From NCBI RefSeq assembly GCF_030814215.1, contig NZ_JAUSUT010000001.1:5952001-6016000 (forward strand): a stretch of 64,000 nt of DNA. Reading direction: 5' to 3'. How positions within the stretch are numbered: the first letter of the stretch is position 1; the number at the start of each line of letters is the position of its first letter. This document shows positions 54,187 through 63,015 of this stretch, piece after piece. The position numbers were made by a program, and so were the translations under genes. Under the pieces are notes generated by a model. The model had not been told where the DNA came from and made no database searches. It worked only from the letters and a program-made list of their open reading frames with translations. This DNA comes from Amycolatopsis thermophila (GTDB taxonomy: Bacteria > Actinomycetota > Actinomycetes > Mycobacteriales > Pseudonocardiaceae).

Positions 54187-54942
54187 GTGATGGCCGGTAA
54201 TTCCTCCAGTCCGGGGCAGAGCGTCTCCGGGCGGCTCCTCGCGGTGCTGGACTGCTTCGACGTGGCGCACCCCTCGCTCACCCTCACCGAGATCGCGGCC
54301 CGGGCCGATCTGCCGCTCTCCACGGCCCGGCGGCTGATCGGCGAGCTGGTCGCCTGGGGCGGACTCGAACGCCTGCCCGACGGCCGTCACTTCCGGATCG
54401 GGATCCGGCTGTGGCGGATCGGCTCGCTGGCGCCGCGGCAACGGGTGTTCAGCGAGGCGGCCTTTCCGTTCATGCAGGACCTCTGCGAGGCCACTCGGGA
54501 GAACGTCCAGCTCGCGGTGCTCGACGACGGTGAGGCGCTGTGCGTCGAGAAGATCTCGAGCCGGCGGGCCGTGCCGACCGCCACCCTCGTCGGCGGCCGC
54601 TTGCCGCTGCACGCTACCGCCGTCGGCAAGGTGCTGCTCGCCTTCTCCCCGCCGCAGGTGTGGCGCGACCTCGCCGCGGCCGGGCTGGCCGCCCTCACCC
54701 GCAACACGATCGTCCAACCGGGACGGCTGGCGGCCGCACTGGACGCGGCGGTGGAGCACGGCGTCGCCTACTCGTACGAGGAGATGACCCTGGGTGCGGT
54801 GTCGGTGGCCGCACCCATCCACGACGGCTCCGGCAGGTTGCAGGGTGCCCTGGGCATCGTGACGCACTCGCACCTGCGGGTGGACGCGCTCGGGCCGGCA
54901 GTGCGCACGGCGGCCCTCGGGATCTCCCGGCGGCTCAGCTGA
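54187..54942 (+). CDS. IclR-family regulator
   Basis: Regulator of 251 residues. N-terminal winged helix (RLLAVLDCFDVAHPSLTLTEIAARADLPLSTARRLIGELV as a region, residues 15-54) and an IclR effector domain from residue about 85, with the LHATAVGKVLLAF signature. It begins at GTG 54187 or ATG 54190. IclR proteins commonly control aromatic degradation, matching the genes downstream. Confidence 0.9.
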   Translation: MMAGNSSSPGQSVSGRLLAVLDCFDVAHPSLTLTEIAARADLPLSTARRLIGELVAWGGLERLPDGRHFRIGIRLWRIGSLAPRQRVFSEAAFPFMQDLCEATRENVQLAVLDDGEALCVEKISSRRAVPTATLVGGRLPLHATAVGKVLLAFSPPQVWRDLAAAGLAALTRNTIVQPGRLAAALDAAVEHGVAYSYEEMTLGAVSVAAPIHDGSGRLQGALGIVTHSHLRVDALGPAVRTAALGISRRLS

Positions 54943-55320
54943 CGACCGAACTCCTTCGGCCCGGCAGTGCCGAGATCGCCTGCAGGTGCCCGGAACAGTC
55001 TCGGCGCCCCGGTCTCGCGTCCGTGGAGCAGCGCCGTGCCCGCCGGGTGCGGCAGCCGTCCGCCGGATCCCGCCGCAGTGCGTCGACCACGCCGGCGCGT
55101 CGACGCCGTTGGCCTGGACGAGGTCGCTCCACACAGGCGGCACCTGGACGACCGGGCCGCCCACGATTCCCGGCAGCCGGGTGGTCCCCGTCGCCGTGCC
55201 GCTCAGCGGCAGCTGCCACTGGATGGCAGTCGAGGCTGGCGGCCGCCGCGCGGGACCGGCGACCATCCCTTCGCCGCCCCGACGGGCACCATCCGAGTCC
55301 CCCACAGATGCGAGGTCTCA
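54943..55320. other. Intergenic region before the AAHS transporter gene
   Basis: About 378 bases without a convincing gene. The minus strand reads a Pro/Gly-rich frame (about 55250-55080) with a few plausible residues (LPLSGTATGTTRLPGIVGGPV), which may be a gene remnant. The right end should carry the promoter of the transporter. Confidence 0.4.
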
Positions 55321-56712
55321 ATGTCTGCGACTGGCACAGTCGACGTACGCGCCGTCATCGATCGAAATCCGCTGGGCAGGTTCCAGCTCGCAGCCCTGTT
55401 CGCCTGCCTGCTCTGCATCGTCGTCGACGGCCTCGAGGTCACGGTCGCCGGCTTCCTCGCCACGCAGCTCAAGGCGGACTGGGGAGTCACCACCGCCCAG
55501 CTCGCCCCGGCGGTGACCAGTGGCCTGGCCGGGCTGGGCCTCGGCTCGTTCGTGGCCGGCCCGCTCGGGGACCGGTTCGGTCGCAGAACCGTGATCGCGT
55601 GGTCGATCGCGGTGTTCGCCGCCGCGACCCTGCTCACCGCCCTGACCACCGGTGTCCTCGCCTTCAGTCTGCTGCGCCTGGTGACCGGGCTGGGCCTCGG
55701 CGCGTCCATGCCGAACGTCGCGGCGCTGGTCACCGAGACGGTCCCCACCCGGCGCAGGCGGACCACCGTCGCGATCATCTGGGCGGGGTTCCCCGCCGGG
55801 GCGGCCATCGGCGCTCTCGCGATCCCGTTCGTGGTGGCCGGGGCGGGGTGGCGGACGGCGATCGTGCTGTGTGGTCTGGTGGGGGTGGCGATCCTGGTCG
55901 TGGTGCTGGTGCGGCTTCCCGAATCTCCGCGGTTCCTGGCCAACTCGGGTCGTGACCACGAGCGGCTCGTCCGCTTCTGCACCCGCATCGAGCCCGGCAG
56001 CGCCCATTCCGGAACCGTCTTCGCCCGCGAGACCACGGCGCGGACCCGCGCCTACCCGATCGCGCTGCTGCTCAAGCGGCCGCTGCGGACCGGGACGCTC
56101 ACGCTCTGGCTGGGCTACATGGCCGTGATGTTCACGGTGTACCTCACCAACACCTGGCTGCCGTACCTGTTCACCGCGGCGGGTTTCAGCACCGGCGAGA
56201 TCTCCCTGCTCACCACCCTGCTCCAGGTCGGCGGGGTGATCGGCTGCGCGGTGATCGGACTGCTGCAGGAACGGACCGGCCCGCACCGGACGCTCGTCCT
56301 CACCTCGATCCTCGGCGCGGCGATGGCGCTGCTCATCGCCGTGTCGCCGCGGTCGACCCTGCTGCTCGCCGTCCTGATCTTCGTACTGGGCATGTGCACC
56401 AACTCGATCTCGACCGGGTACACCGTCATCTCGACGACCTTCTACCCCACCACCATCCGTTCGACGGGCACCAGCTGGACAGCGGGGATGTCGCGGGCCG
56501 GTGCCGTCGCGGGTGGCGGTGCCGGCACCGCGCTGGCGAGCATCGGGCTCGGGTTCCAGCAGGTCTTCCTGCTGCTCCTCGTCCCGATCGCGATCGGCGC
56601 GCTGTGCATGGTCGTCAAGGGACGGGTCTACCGGGATCGCGTCCCGGTTCCGCACTCCCCCGCCCTGCTGGGGGACGGCCCGGCTCCGCTCACCACCACG
56701 AAGGAAGGCTGA
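55321..56712 (+). CDS. MFS transporter, aromatic acid:H+ symporter (AAHS) type
   Basis: Transporter of 463 residues with about 12 helices. AAHS/sugar-type motifs: IVVDGLEVTVAGFLATQL in helix 1 (the D-G-x-D/E pattern), GPLGDRFGRRTVI after helix 2, RLVTGLGLGASMPNVAALVTE, and RLPESPRFL before the loop. It imports aromatic acids or related carboxylates. ATG 55321. It is 4 bases upstream of the hydrolase gene, so it shares the operon. Confidence 0.9.
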   Translation: MSATGTVDVRAVIDRNPLGRFQLAALFACLLCIVVDGLEVTVAGFLATQLKADWGVTTAQLAPAVTSGLAGLGLGSFVAGPLGDRFGRRTVIAWSIAVFAAATLLTALTTGVLAFSLLRLVTGLGLGASMPNVAALVTETVPTRRRRTTVAIIWAGFPAGAAIGALAIPFVVAGAGWRTAIVLCGLVGVAILVVVLVRLPESPRFLANSGRDHERLVRFCTRIEPGSAHSGTVFARETTARTRAYPIALLLKRPLRTGTLTLWLGYMAVMFTVYLTNTWLPYLFTAAGFSTGEISLLTTLLQVGGVIGCAVIGLLQERTGPHRTLVLTSILGAAMALLIAVSPRSTLLLAVLIFVLGMCTNSISTGYTVISTTFYPTTIRSTGTSWTAGMSRAGAVAGGGAGTALASIGLGFQQVFLLLLVPIAIGALCMVVKGRVYRDRVPVPHSPALLGDGPAPLTTTKEG

Positions 56713-56716
56713 CCAG

Positions 56717-57571
56717 ATGTCCGATTCTCCCGTGGAGTTCGACCACGTGACGAAAGAGGTGGCCGACGGCGTACGTCTGCACGCCGTGGTCGCCGGTTCC
56801 GGGCCCGCGCTCGTGCTCGTGCACGGCTGGCCGCAGACCTGGTACGAATGGCGGCACGTCATTCCCGGGCTGGCACGCACCCACACCGTCATCGCGGTGG
56901 ATCTCAAGGGCGCGGGGCAGTCGTCGAAGCCCCTGACCGGCTACGACAAGGTCACCATGGCCCACGAACTCGACGAACTGCGCAAGCTGCTGGGCTTCGA
57001 CCGGGTGAAGGTCGTCGGTCACGACATCGGGGCGATGGTGGCCTACGCCTGGGCGGCCACGCACCGCGACACGGTCACCCACCTCGGGTTCCTCGACGCG
57101 CCACTGCCCGGCGCTTCGCTCTGGGAGGGCATCTTCGCGGACCCGAAGGTGTGGCACTTCCCGTTCCACATGCACCGCGACATGCCGGAGTTCCTGATCC
57201 AGGGCCGGGAATACGGCTACGTCGAGGCGTTCTTCCGCGACCGCGGTACCAACCACGCGGCGTTCACGGACGAGGAGATCGGCCTCTACGCCCGAGCGCT
57301 GGCCCAACCTGGCGCCACCCGCGGCTCACTCGAGTGGTACCGCGCGTTCCCCCAGGACGCCGAGGACAACCGCCGGCTCGCCCAGGAACCCCTCACCATC
57401 CCCGTGCTCGCCCTCGGCGGCGCGGACCGATGGGGACCCCGCATCGTGGACATGCTCCGGGAATTCGCCACGAACGTCACCGGAGGATCCATCCCGGACT
57501 GCGGGCACTGGGTCGTCGAGGAACGCCCCGCCGCCGTCCTGGCCGCCCTCGACACCTTCCTGGCCGCGTGA
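56717..57571 (+). CDS. Alpha/beta hydrolase, epoxide hydrolase or haloalkane dehalogenase-like
   Basis: Hydrolase of 284 residues. Oxyanion segment LVHGWPQTWYEWRH, nucleophile Asp in VVGHDIGAMVAYAW (G-H-D-x-G, epoxide hydrolase/fluoroacetate dehalogenase type), and final His in IPDCGHWVVEERP. With an Asp nucleophile it would hydrolyse epoxides, halides or C-O bonds through an alkyl-enzyme. ATG 56717; its TGA overlaps the next start by one base (TGATG). Confidence 0.87.
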   Translation: MSDSPVEFDHVTKEVADGVRLHAVVAGSGPALVLVHGWPQTWYEWRHVIPGLARTHTVIAVDLKGAGQSSKPLTGYDKVTMAHELDELRKLLGFDRVKVVGHDIGAMVAYAWAATHRDTVTHLGFLDAPLPGASLWEGIFADPKVWHFPFHMHRDMPEFLIQGREYGYVEAFFRDRGTNHAAFTDEEIGLYARALAQPGATRGSLEWYRAFPQDAEDNRRLAQEPLTIPVLALGGADRWGPRIVDMLREFATNVTGGSIPDCGHWVVEERPAAVLAALDTFLAA

Positions 57572-58203
57572 TGGCCACGCCGGCTCCGGCCGAGGACCGG
57601 ACCGCGATCCGCCAGCTGGTCGAGAACTGGGCGATCTGGCGGGACGCCGGTGACTGGGATCGCTTCGCCACCGTCTGGCACCCCGTCGACGGGTGGATGA
57701 CCGCGACGTGGTTCCAGGGCCCCGCCCGGGACTTCATCGCCGTCTCGCGTGAGGGCTTCGACCGCGGCGTCTCGATCCTGCACTTCCTCGGCGGGCACAG
57801 CGCCGACGTCGCGGGCGACCGGGCCATCGCCCAGACGAAGATGACGATCAACCAGCGCGCGGAGGTCGACGGGGTGCTGGTTGACGTGGTGTGCACCGGA
57901 CGGTTCTACGACTTCTGCGCCCGGCACGAGGGGGCGTGGACGATCGTGCGCAGGCAGCCGATCTACGAGAAGGACCGGCTCGACGTCGTGGACCCCGGCG
58001 CTTCGCTCGCGCTCGATCCCGAGCTGCTCGGCCGGTTCCCGGCCGGCTACCGCCATCTCGCCTACCTGCAGACGAAGGCGGGTTTCACGGTGAAGGCCGG
58101 TCTCCCCGGCCTCACCGGGCCGGCGGTGCAACAGCTCTACGACGAGGGCGCGAAATGGCTCGCAGGTTCGGCAACAGCCGGTGACCCACACGCCGGGGAA
58201 TGA
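57571..58203 (+). CDS. NTF2/SnoaL-like protein
   Basis: Protein of 210 residues in the NTF2 superfamily. Residues 8-150 contain the cone fold (RTAIRQLVENWAIWRDAGDWDRFATVW, FLGGHSADVAGDRAIAQTKM, YDFCARHEGAWTIVRRQPIYEKDRL). The His near residue 72 (LHFLGGH) and Asp near 29 would be the catalytic pair in SnoaL or dehydratase members. Extra C-terminal helix of about 60 residues. Likely acts on a ring intermediate in this operon. Stop overlaps the next gene as ATGA. Confidence 0.8.
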   Translation: MATPAPAEDRTAIRQLVENWAIWRDAGDWDRFATVWHPVDGWMTATWFQGPARDFIAVSREGFDRGVSILHFLGGHSADVAGDRAIAQTKMTINQRAEVDGVLVDVVCTGRFYDFCARHEGAWTIVRRQPIYEKDRLDVVDPGASLALDPELLGRFPAGYRHLAYLQTKAGFTVKAGLPGLTGPAVQQLYDEGAKWLAGSATAGDPHAGE

Positions 58204-59048
58204 GGAATTCGATGACAGACCTACACCTGACCTGCAGCGCGAGCACGCTGCGCTGGGCCGACCTGCACACGCGCGTGTCGGCCGTGGCCGCGGCGGGGTT
58301 CGCGGGGATCGGCTTGCGCATCTCCGACTACCTGGACTCCGGGCTGTCCGACGGCGAGATCCGCGGCCTGCTGGACCGCCACGGTCTGCGGGTGCTCGAG
58401 CTCGAGCACCTCTGGGACTGGGCGCCGGGCCCGGACCCCGTGGAGGAGGCGATCTTCCGATTCGCCGACCGGATCGGGGCGCGCCAGCTCAACGTGCCGA
58501 TGTTCGGCGAGTACCCGCTGGCGGACCTGGTGGAGCCCTTCGGTGCGCTCTGCGACCGGGCGGCCGATCACGGCCTGCTCGTCGGGTTCGAGTTCCTTCC
58601 CTACAGCGGGGTCCGGACCCTCGGCGAGGTGTGGCAGATCGTGGCCGCCGCGGGCCGTCCGAACGGCGGAGTGATCATCGACCTCTGGCACTGGTTCCGC
58701 TCCGGGGCGCGGGTCGCCGACCTCGCGGACATCCCGGCCCCGGCGTTCACCTCGCTGCAGCTGTGCGACGTCGCGGCCGAACCCGGTCCGCAGATGGCCG
58801 AGGAGTCCCGCCACGGGCGTCTCCTGCCCGGTGAAGGCGCCGGGGACACCCAGGGTCTGCTGCAGGCGTTGCGGGAGCGCGGGATCACCGTGCCGGTGTC
58901 GGTGGAGGTCTTCTCCGACGACCTCGACGCCCGGCCCGCGACCGAGTCGGCGCGGATGGCCTACGACGCCTCCGCGGCCGTGCTGCGGCAGGCGGACCTG
59001 GACGCGCCCGGCTGGGCCACGACACGGGATCGGGAGGACGTGCGATGA
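58200..59048 (+). CDS. Sugar phosphate isomerase/epimerase (AP endonuclease 2-like TIM barrel)
   Basis: TIM-barrel protein of 282 residues. Metal-binding positions are visible: Glu in VLELEHLWDW, Glu in LLVGFEFLPYSGV, Asp-x-W-H in VIIDLWHWFRSGA, Gln in SLQLCDV, and Glu in PVSVEVFSDD. Family members isomerise sugars or dehydrate cyclic ketones (IolE, 3-dehydroshikimate dehydratase). Starts ATG 58200 (coupled) or ATG 58212. Stop overlaps the dioxygenase start as ATGA. Confidence 0.85.
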   Translation: MRNSMTDLHLTCSASTLRWADLHTRVSAVAAAGFAGIGLRISDYLDSGLSDGEIRGLLDRHGLRVLELEHLWDWAPGPDPVEEAIFRFADRIGARQLNVPMFGEYPLADLVEPFGALCDRAADHGLLVGFEFLPYSGVRTLGEVWQIVAAAGRPNGGVIIDLWHWFRSGARVADLADIPAPAFTSLQLCDVAAEPGPQMAEESRHGRLLPGEGAGDTQGLLQALRERGITVPVSVEVFSDDLDARPATESARMAYDASAAVLRQADLDAPGWATTRDREDVR

Positions 59049-59956
59049 CGGCCGAGGAGTCAGCGAGGCCGGGGACCGGCTCCGGGTTCAGCGAGGAGGA
59101 CTCCGCCGGGGTCGTCGTCGAGAGCCTGCGGAACACCCCGGACCAGCGCCTCAAGGAGGTGCTGACCAGCCTGGTCGAGCACCTGCACGCGTTCGTCAAG
59201 GACGTCGAACCCTCCCACGCCGAGTGGCAGGCCGGCATCGACTTCCTCACCGCGGTCGGCCACATGTGCGACGACACCAGGCAGGAGTTCGTGCTGCTGT
59301 CGGACGTGCTCGGCGTCTCGATGCTGGTCGACGCCATCAACAACCGAAGGTCGGCCGCGGCCACGGACACCACCGTCCTCGGGCCCTTCCACATGGTGGA
59401 GTCCCCGCCCCGCGAGCTGGGGGCGACCATCTCCCTCGACGGGAACGGCGAGCCGTGCGTGTTCGCCGGGCAGGTCACCTCGAGCGACGGGACGCCGCTG
59501 CCCGGGGCCGTGGTCGACGTGTGGCAGGCCAACGGCGCCGGGTTCTACGACGTCCAGCAGCCGGACGTGCAGCCCGAACGCAACCTCCGCGGCCTGTTCA
59601 CCACCGACGAGCACGGGCGGTTCTGGCTGCGCACGGTGGTCCCCCGCTACTACCCGATCCCGGACGACGGGCCTGTGGGACAGCTGCTGGCGGCCACCCG
59701 GCGGCACCCGAACCGGCCCGCGCACATCCACCTGATCGCCGAAGCCGCCGGGCACGCCTCGCTGACCACGCACGTGTTCGTCGAGGGCAGCCCCTACCTG
59801 GACTCCGACACCGTGTTCGGCGTGAAGGAGTCGCTGATCCGCCCGGTCACCGTCGTCGACGACCCCGCCCGGGCCGAGCACTACGGCGTCGGGAACCCGT
59901 TCCGCCTGCTCGAATTCGACGTCGTCCTCGACCCCCTCGGGGAGGCCGGGCGATGA
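59045..59956 (+). CDS. Hydroxyquinol 1,2-dioxygenase (intradiol)
   Basis: Non-heme Fe(III) dioxygenase of 303 residues that opens the ring of hydroxyquinol to maleylacetate. The N-terminal helical linker domain is followed by the core with LGPFHMVESPPRELG, the GFYDVQQPD segment, the Tyr ligands in PRYYPIPDDGPVG, and the His ligands in RPAHIHLI. The last pattern and the next gene point to hydroxyquinol over catechol. ATGA overlaps on both sides couple it to the TIM-barrel and reductase genes. Confidence 0.9.
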   Translation: MTAEESARPGTGSGFSEEDSAGVVVESLRNTPDQRLKEVLTSLVEHLHAFVKDVEPSHAEWQAGIDFLTAVGHMCDDTRQEFVLLSDVLGVSMLVDAINNRRSAAATDTTVLGPFHMVESPPRELGATISLDGNGEPCVFAGQVTSSDGTPLPGAVVDVWQANGAGFYDVQQPDVQPERNLRGLFTTDEHGRFWLRTVVPRYYPIPDDGPVGQLLAATRRHPNRPAHIHLIAEAAGHASLTTHVFVEGSPYLDSDTVFGVKESLIRPVTVVDDPARAEHYGVGNPFRLLEFDVVLDPLGEAGR

Positions 59957-61035
59957 CGCGCGACTTCGTCCACGAGAGCAGGCCCGGACGCGTCGTCTTC
60001 GGCGTCGGCGCGCGTGACCGGCTGACCGACGAGGTCGAGCGGCTGGGACTGAAGCGGCTGCTGGTCGTGTCCACACCGCCGCAGGCCGGCCTCGCGGCAG
60101 CACTCGCGAAACCGCTCGGCGAGCGCGTCGCCGGGCTCCACCCGCACGCCGAGATGCACGTGCCGGTCGCAACCGCCGCGGCGGCCGTGGACCGGGCCCG
60201 CGACAGCGGCGCCGACGGATGCCTGGCGGTCGGCGGCGGGTCCGCGGTGGGGCTCGCCAAAGCCATCGCGAAGGAGACCGGCCTGCCGATCGTCGCCGTC
60301 CCCACCACCTACGCCGGGTCGGAGATGACCTCCGTGTGGGGCCTGACCGACTCCCTGGGCAAGACCACGGGCCGGGATCCGCGGGTGCTCCCGGCGCTGG
60401 TGATCTACGACCCGTCCCTCACGGTCACCTTGCCCGCGGCGATGTCGTTGACCAGCGGCATCAACGCGCTGGCGCACTCCGCGGAAGCCCTCTACGCACC
60501 GGACGCATCTCCGATCACCACGCTCATGGCGGCGGAGTCCGTCCGGGCTCTGGCGAGCGCGCTGCCGCGGGTCGTCGCCGCCACCGACGACCTCGGCGCC
60601 CGCGCGGACGCCCTCTACGGCGCGTGGCTCGCCGGGTCGGCCCTCGGGGCGACGACGATGTCCCTGCACCACAAGCTGTGTCACGTGCTCGGCGGCGCAT
60701 TCGACCTGCCGCATGCCGAGATCCACACCGCGGTCCTGCCGCACGTGCTCGCCGTGAACCTCGCCGCCGCCCCGCAGGCACTCACAGCCCTGCAAAAAGC
60801 ACTCGACGCCGAGGACCCCGCGGCGCACCTGTACAGCCTCGCCCGGAACCTCGGCGCCGAAATGTCGCTCGCTCGGCTGGGCATGCCGCAGGCCGGAGTG
60901 GACACCGTCGTCACCCGCGTCCTCGCCGCCCCCTACGCCAACCCTGCGCCCGTCACGGAGACCACCCTGCGCCGGCTGCTCACCTCAGCGATGGCAGGCA
61001 CCCCGCCTCCCGCGTGGACGCGCCCGCCGGCTTGA
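59953..61035 (+). CDS. Maleylacetate reductase
   Basis: Fe-type alcohol dehydrogenase family member of 360 residues that reduces maleylacetate to 3-oxoadipate with NAD(P)H. Visible are the cofactor segment AVGGGSAVGLAKAIA, PTTYAGSEMTSVWG, and the metal-site region SLHHKLCHVLGGAFDLPHAEIH. It follows the dioxygenase by an ATGA overlap, completing the lower hydroxyquinol branch. Downstream thiolase/CoA-transferase steps for 3-oxoadipate are not in the window. Confidence 0.92.
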   Translation: MTRDFVHESRPGRVVFGVGARDRLTDEVERLGLKRLLVVSTPPQAGLAAALAKPLGERVAGLHPHAEMHVPVATAAAAVDRARDSGADGCLAVGGGSAVGLAKAIAKETGLPIVAVPTTYAGSEMTSVWGLTDSLGKTTGRDPRVLPALVIYDPSLTVTLPAAMSLTSGINALAHSAEALYAPDASPITTLMAAESVRALASALPRVVAATDDLGARADALYGAWLAGSALGATTMSLHHKLCHVLGGAFDLPHAEIHTAVLPHVLAVNLAAAPQALTALQKALDAEDPAAHLYSLARNLGAEMSLARLGMPQAGVDTVVTRVLAAPYANPAPVTETTLRRLLTSAMAGTPPPAWTRPPA

Positions 61036-61960
61036 CTCCCGGGCGACGACCGCGTTCCGGCAGCTGCCTGGCGACGAGAGCCGGACCGCCGGGCACCGTG
61101 GGTGTCCGGCGCAGGTCCTCGAACCCGGAGCCGCCCAGCATCTCGATCATCCGGCGCGAGGTCAGGGCGCTGCCACCGTTGCGCGCCGCTGTCCAGCTCG
61201 CGACGGCCGCGAGCAACGGCTCGCCCGGTGCTGGGTTGGTGCCGGCCCCCTTCGGTGAGGGCGGCCGCCACGTGCGGGAGACACGCCCGCAACCGCCTCG
61301 TCCGAGAGGAACGGCGCGGGCAGCCAGATCAGGTCGTCGCGATCCCGTTCGCGCAGATCGACCGCGTCCTGATGGCGCAGTTCGATCCGGTCGGCGCCGG
61401 GGCCTGCGCCGTCCAGTTCCCGGCGGCCCAGCCGGATCGCCCGCTCGAAGCTGTCGATCCCGGTCACGTGGACGTGCGGAAGATCCCGGGCCAGCGCCCC
61501 GGTCCCGGTGCCGATGTCCAGAACGCGGCTTCCCGGGGTGGCGAGGCGGTCGGCCAGCCCCGGCAGGGAGGGCACGAGACGGGTGGCGAGCGCGTGTCCG
61601 GTTCCCGCGGAGGCACGTCCCTGATCGAGCAGAACGTCGTCGCTCTGCGCGTCCCACCCCGCCGGGGCTTCGCCGGCGGCGGCCGCGACCGCCTGCCACA
61701 TGGAGCTCAGCCGTGCGGACGCCATGGTGGAGGAGGCGGGACCGTCCTGCAACGCGGGGACGGCGACCACGTCACTCCCCTCGCGGCGCACCACACCTGC
61801 GTCCTCCAGTACCGCGGTCCGCGCCGGATTCGCCGCCAGGGCATTCTCCAGCGAGCCCGTCCCGGCCCCCGCAAGGTCGAGCAGGCGGCCTCCCCGGCAC
61901 CCAAGCCGGACTCCACAATAGTCACCGGCGTCAGATCTCGTCGCGGGCGAGGTCGACCCC
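61030..61960 (-). pseudogene. SAM-dependent methyltransferase, multiple frameshifts
   Basis: A broken class I methyltransferase. One frame (from about 61860) carries ENALAANPARTAVLEDAGVV, LSSMWQAVAAAAGEAPAGWDAQSDDVLLDQG, the SAM motif VLDIGTGTGALARDL and ELRHQDAVDL with LIWLPAPFLSDEAV. Near 61290 it must change frame to read CLPHVAAALTEGG, and again near 61260 to read PAPGEPLLAAVASWTAARNGGSALTSRRM and GFEDLRRTPTVPGGPALVARQ. At least two frameshifts remain, with another likely near the start. Its 3' end runs into the convergent reductase gene. Confidence 0.8.
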
Positions 61961-61972
61961 GCCGTTCCACGG

Positions 61973-62060
61973 GGTCCTTTGTGGACGAGGAAGACCCGGG
62001 CGGCTGTGTGTGGATCCGCCGGTTCGAGGAGGAACAGGAACGAGCGGCCCTGGCCCCAGG
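61973..62060 (+). pseudogene. NIPSNAP-like fragment
   Basis: A short frame reads SFVDEEDPGGCVWIRRFEEE and QERAALA, resembling the core of NIPSNAP-family proteins (S-F-V-x-E-x-D then V-W-I-R-R-F). No start or remainder of the protein is present. Decayed remnant. Confidence 0.5.
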
Positions 62061-62480
62061 GGGCAGAGCTTCCTGCTCGTCGACGGGATCAAGGTGACCC
62101 ACGCCCCACTCGGAACTGCAGTAACCCTGCGGGCCTCGGCTCTCCGTCCCCAACGCCCGACAGCTGGGGTTCCCGATTCCACAGCGGAAGGGGCGGCGGC
62201 GGGGCCGCACCGTCGCCCTCTCCACTGCCGAGCGAGCCGCCGGACCTCGGACGCTCGGCCGTCACCGATGCAGTGGTGGCCCCCGCGGCCCTTAGCGGAC
62301 GAACACCTCGATTCCGTTGGCCGCCGGCGGCCCGGCACCGTCTGAGGGCGTATTGCGCACCGTCGCCGGGGTGCCCCCGCCCGGCGGTCACCAGCGTCGT
62401 CGATTCGCCGCCGTGCGCGGCGCCCGCGAGGCGTCCAGTTTGGGCAGTACGACCCCGTCGTCGAGCATCGGGAACGGTGA
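62061..62480. other. Non-coding region of decayed sequence
   Basis: About 420 bases without a credible gene on either strand; coding bias changes frame often. It continues the decayed zone that starts at 61.0 kb and may contain further pseudogene traces that I cannot name. Confidence 0.5.
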
Positions 62481-62885
62481 TCAGACCTTGGTGATCGCGG
62501 CGATGAACCCGTCCACGTCGACGAAGGCGCTTTCCGCTCCCAGGGGCACCAGCGTGTGCGTGGAGGCGACGAACCGGGCGGCCGCCTCGCGGCCGAACTC
62601 GACCACGGCGTACCCGTCCGGCGATTCCAGCTCCATCAGCATCTGGTCGGGGTCCGGGGACAGGTCCGGACGGATCCGCACGTCACCCTCACCGGCCGGC
62701 CCGCTCAGCCCGGCGACGAGGAGATCCCGCGCGAAGCACCACTCGACCCAGCTGCCGCGGTCGGCGCGGAAGGACAGGGTGACGGCGTAGGGGTCGGCCG
62801 TGGTGTAGCTCCACCGCGAGAAGACCGGGATGTCGTATCCGTCCAGGCTGACGAACTGGTGCTCCTCGACCATTTCCGCGTCCAT
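62481..62885 (-). CDS. SsgA-like sporulation/cell-division regulator
   Basis: Protein of 134 residues in the SsgA-like family, found only in morphologically complex actinomycetes. Typical segments: PVFSRWSYTTADPYAVTLSF, WVEWCFARDLLVAGLSGPAGEGDVRI, LMELESPDGYAVVEF and AARFVASTHTLVPLGAES. SALPs help localise FtsZ and peptidoglycan enzymes at septa. ATG 62885. Single gene. Confidence 0.87.
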   Translation of the reverse strand: MDAEMVEEHQFVSLDGYDIPVFSRWSYTTADPYAVTLSFRADRGSWVEWCFARDLLVAGLSGPAGEGDVRIRPDLSPDPDQMLMELESPDGYAVVEFGREAAARFVASTHTLVPLGAESAFVDVDGFIAAITKV

Positions 62886-63015
62886 GATCGGCCTCCCTCA
62901 CATCCCGGGGTCTTCGCTTGGAGGACGCGGCAGGGCGGGCGCTGTTACGCGGTTTCGCCGAAGATTTTCGCGACCCACCCGCCGGAGTGATCCGGCCGGG
63001 CGGCACGATGATCCG

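Noticed and set aside
52858..55305. 815-codon minus-strand frame across the Gfo/Idh and IclR genes
   Set aside because: Reverse of clear coding sequence on the plus strand. Low-complexity translation.
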